Positions 45,952 to 46,381 of a stretch of 46,381 bases of DNA are shown piece after piece (the stretch's first letter is position 1; every line of letters starts with the position of its first letter). The DNA comes from Micromonospora acroterricola (GTDB taxonomy: Bacteria > Actinomycetota > Actinomycetes > Mycobacteriales > Micromonosporaceae), in assembly GCF_003172955.1 (NCBI RefSeq), contig NZ_QGKR01000198.1:1-46381 (forward strand), given 5' to 3'. A program made the position numbers and the translations under genes. A model generated the notes under the pieces. It did no database searches. It saw only the letters and a list, made by a program, of their open reading frames with translations, and had not been told where the DNA came from.

Positions 45952-46026
45952 GACTGGTCCACCCCTGATCACCGGCTGTTTGACATCATCGACATCGCGT
46001 CGGACCGACGCGTTCCCGCCATCCTC

Positions 46027-46078
46027 CGACGGCTCCAGCTCGGCGCGCCTGACGCCCCGCCGCGACCTGGAGCCGTCG
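46027..46078. repeat. 12 bp inverted repeat in the kinase/ParB leader
   Basis: CGACGGCTCCAG (46027-46038) and CTGGAGCCGTCG (46067-46078) are perfect complements with a 28-base loop. It lies between the candidate -10 box and the start of the kinase/ParB gene, and 117 bases past the priA stop, so it may be a leader structure or a terminator. Confidence 0.65.
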
Positions 46079-46099
46079 TACGCCTGGGCATGACGGGCG

Positions 46100-46105
46100 A
46101 TGCTA
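46100..46105 (-). promoter_or_regulatory. Possible -10 box of the kinase/ParB gene
   Basis: TAGCAT on the minus strand, in the only AT-richer patch between priA and the kinase/ParB gene. It would give a 5' leader of about 140 bases that includes the inverted repeat. The -35 is not clear. Confidence 0.35.
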
Positions 46106-46194
46106 TCACTCCGGCGCCAGCGCTTTGCCGGACGCGGTGTGCGAGGACTACTGCTCCGGACCAGGTCCGCAGGCCGTCGGAGCCGGCTGGCGGC

Positions 46195-46381
46195 TCAGAA
46201 CAGGCTCAGCGGATCGACCTGGAGGCGTACCGGATCGGCGGCCTTGCGGGCGGCGCGCGCCCCGGCGGCCGAGTGCAGCGCCTCGGCCAGCGCGGCGGCC
46301 CTGGCCCGGGGCACCCGCACCAGCATGCGCTCCCGGCCCTCCTCGGCGGGCACCGGCCCGAGCACGTCGGCGTCCGCGGGC
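46195..46381 (-). CDS. priA: Primosomal protein N' (PriA), C-terminal fragment
   Basis: Only the last 61 codons lie in the window. They read ...ADADVLGPVPAEEGRER, MLVRVPRARAAALAEALHSA, AGARAARKAADPVRLQVDPL, SLF and stop, matching the C-terminal end of PriA, where VLGPVP and VQVDPL-type endings are conserved. PriA restarts stalled replication forks; in actinobacteria its helicase motifs are often degenerate, which cannot be checked here. Its position upstream of def-fmt-rsmB is the usual gene order. Confidence 0.75.
   Translation of the reverse strand, partial: PADADVLGPVPAEEGRERMLVRVPRARAAALAEALHSAAGARAARKAADPVRLQVDPLSLF

Overview
The window is very GC-rich actinobacterial chromosome. Gene content and order fit a Micromonospora-type organism (family Micromonosporaceae), an inference from protein sequence style, the argCJBDFRGH and def-fmt-rsmB-rpe-rib-his orders, and the intergenic repeats; no species is claimed. 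Nearly everything is conserved chromosomal housekeeping, mostly on the minus strand, with small accessory insertions. There is no prophage, integrase, transposase or CRISPR array.

Layout. 1-603: promoter and leader region of an rRNA operon whose 16S gene lies just left of the window on the minus strand. 604-11132: tyrS, a hotdog thioesterase, a CNNM/CBS membrane protein, a YgjV-like/GNAT-like fusion, an acetyltransferase, a tandem universal stress protein, a flavin monooxygenase/FMN reductase pair, a beta-propeller protein with a MoaD/ThiS-like carrier, a 3-methyladenine glycosylase, a small HTH regulator and a YjbR protein. 11179-19790: the complete arginine operon argC-J-B-D-F-R-G-H. 19957-22993: a three-gene nucleotide-sugar/glycosyltransferase cassette. 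23259-29317: pheST, a SpoU-type RNA methyltransferase and infC-rpmI-rplT, with infC starting at ATC behind a leader that contains a terminator-like hairpin. 29318-30928: repeat-rich intergenic DNA around a small PH-domain membrane protein. 30929-36313: ribD-ribE-ribM(pnuC)-ribBA-ribH-hisE-hisG, read from an FMN riboswitch. 36725-38363: a receiver-GGDEF protein coupled to rpe. 38618-40484: two tandem paralogous lipoproteins. 40545-43467: rsmB, fmt and def. 43513-46381: a cytochrome P450, a P-loop kinase/ParB-like fusion and the 3' end of priA.

How the genes work together. Arginine synthesis from N-acetylglutamate is complete except for a dedicated first-step synthase (ArgJ recycles the acetyl group), and the operon carries its own repressor. 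Riboflavin synthesis is complete apart from the dephosphorylation step and includes a probable riboflavin importer. hisE and hisG sit at the end of this FMN-sensing operon. pheST, tyrS, infC, L35, L20, def, fmt and rsmB belong to translation.

The most notable non-textbook signals are: a roughly 50 bp element that fills every non-overlapping gap of the arginine operon examined here, supplying the upstream stop codon and the downstream ribosome-binding site; an 11-unit tandem array that looks amplified from the 3' end of the PH-domain gene; two nested palindromic elements near 29.8 and 30.8 kb; a kinase/ParB-like fusion behind a long leader hairpin; and a tandem lipoprotein duplication that includes its promoter.
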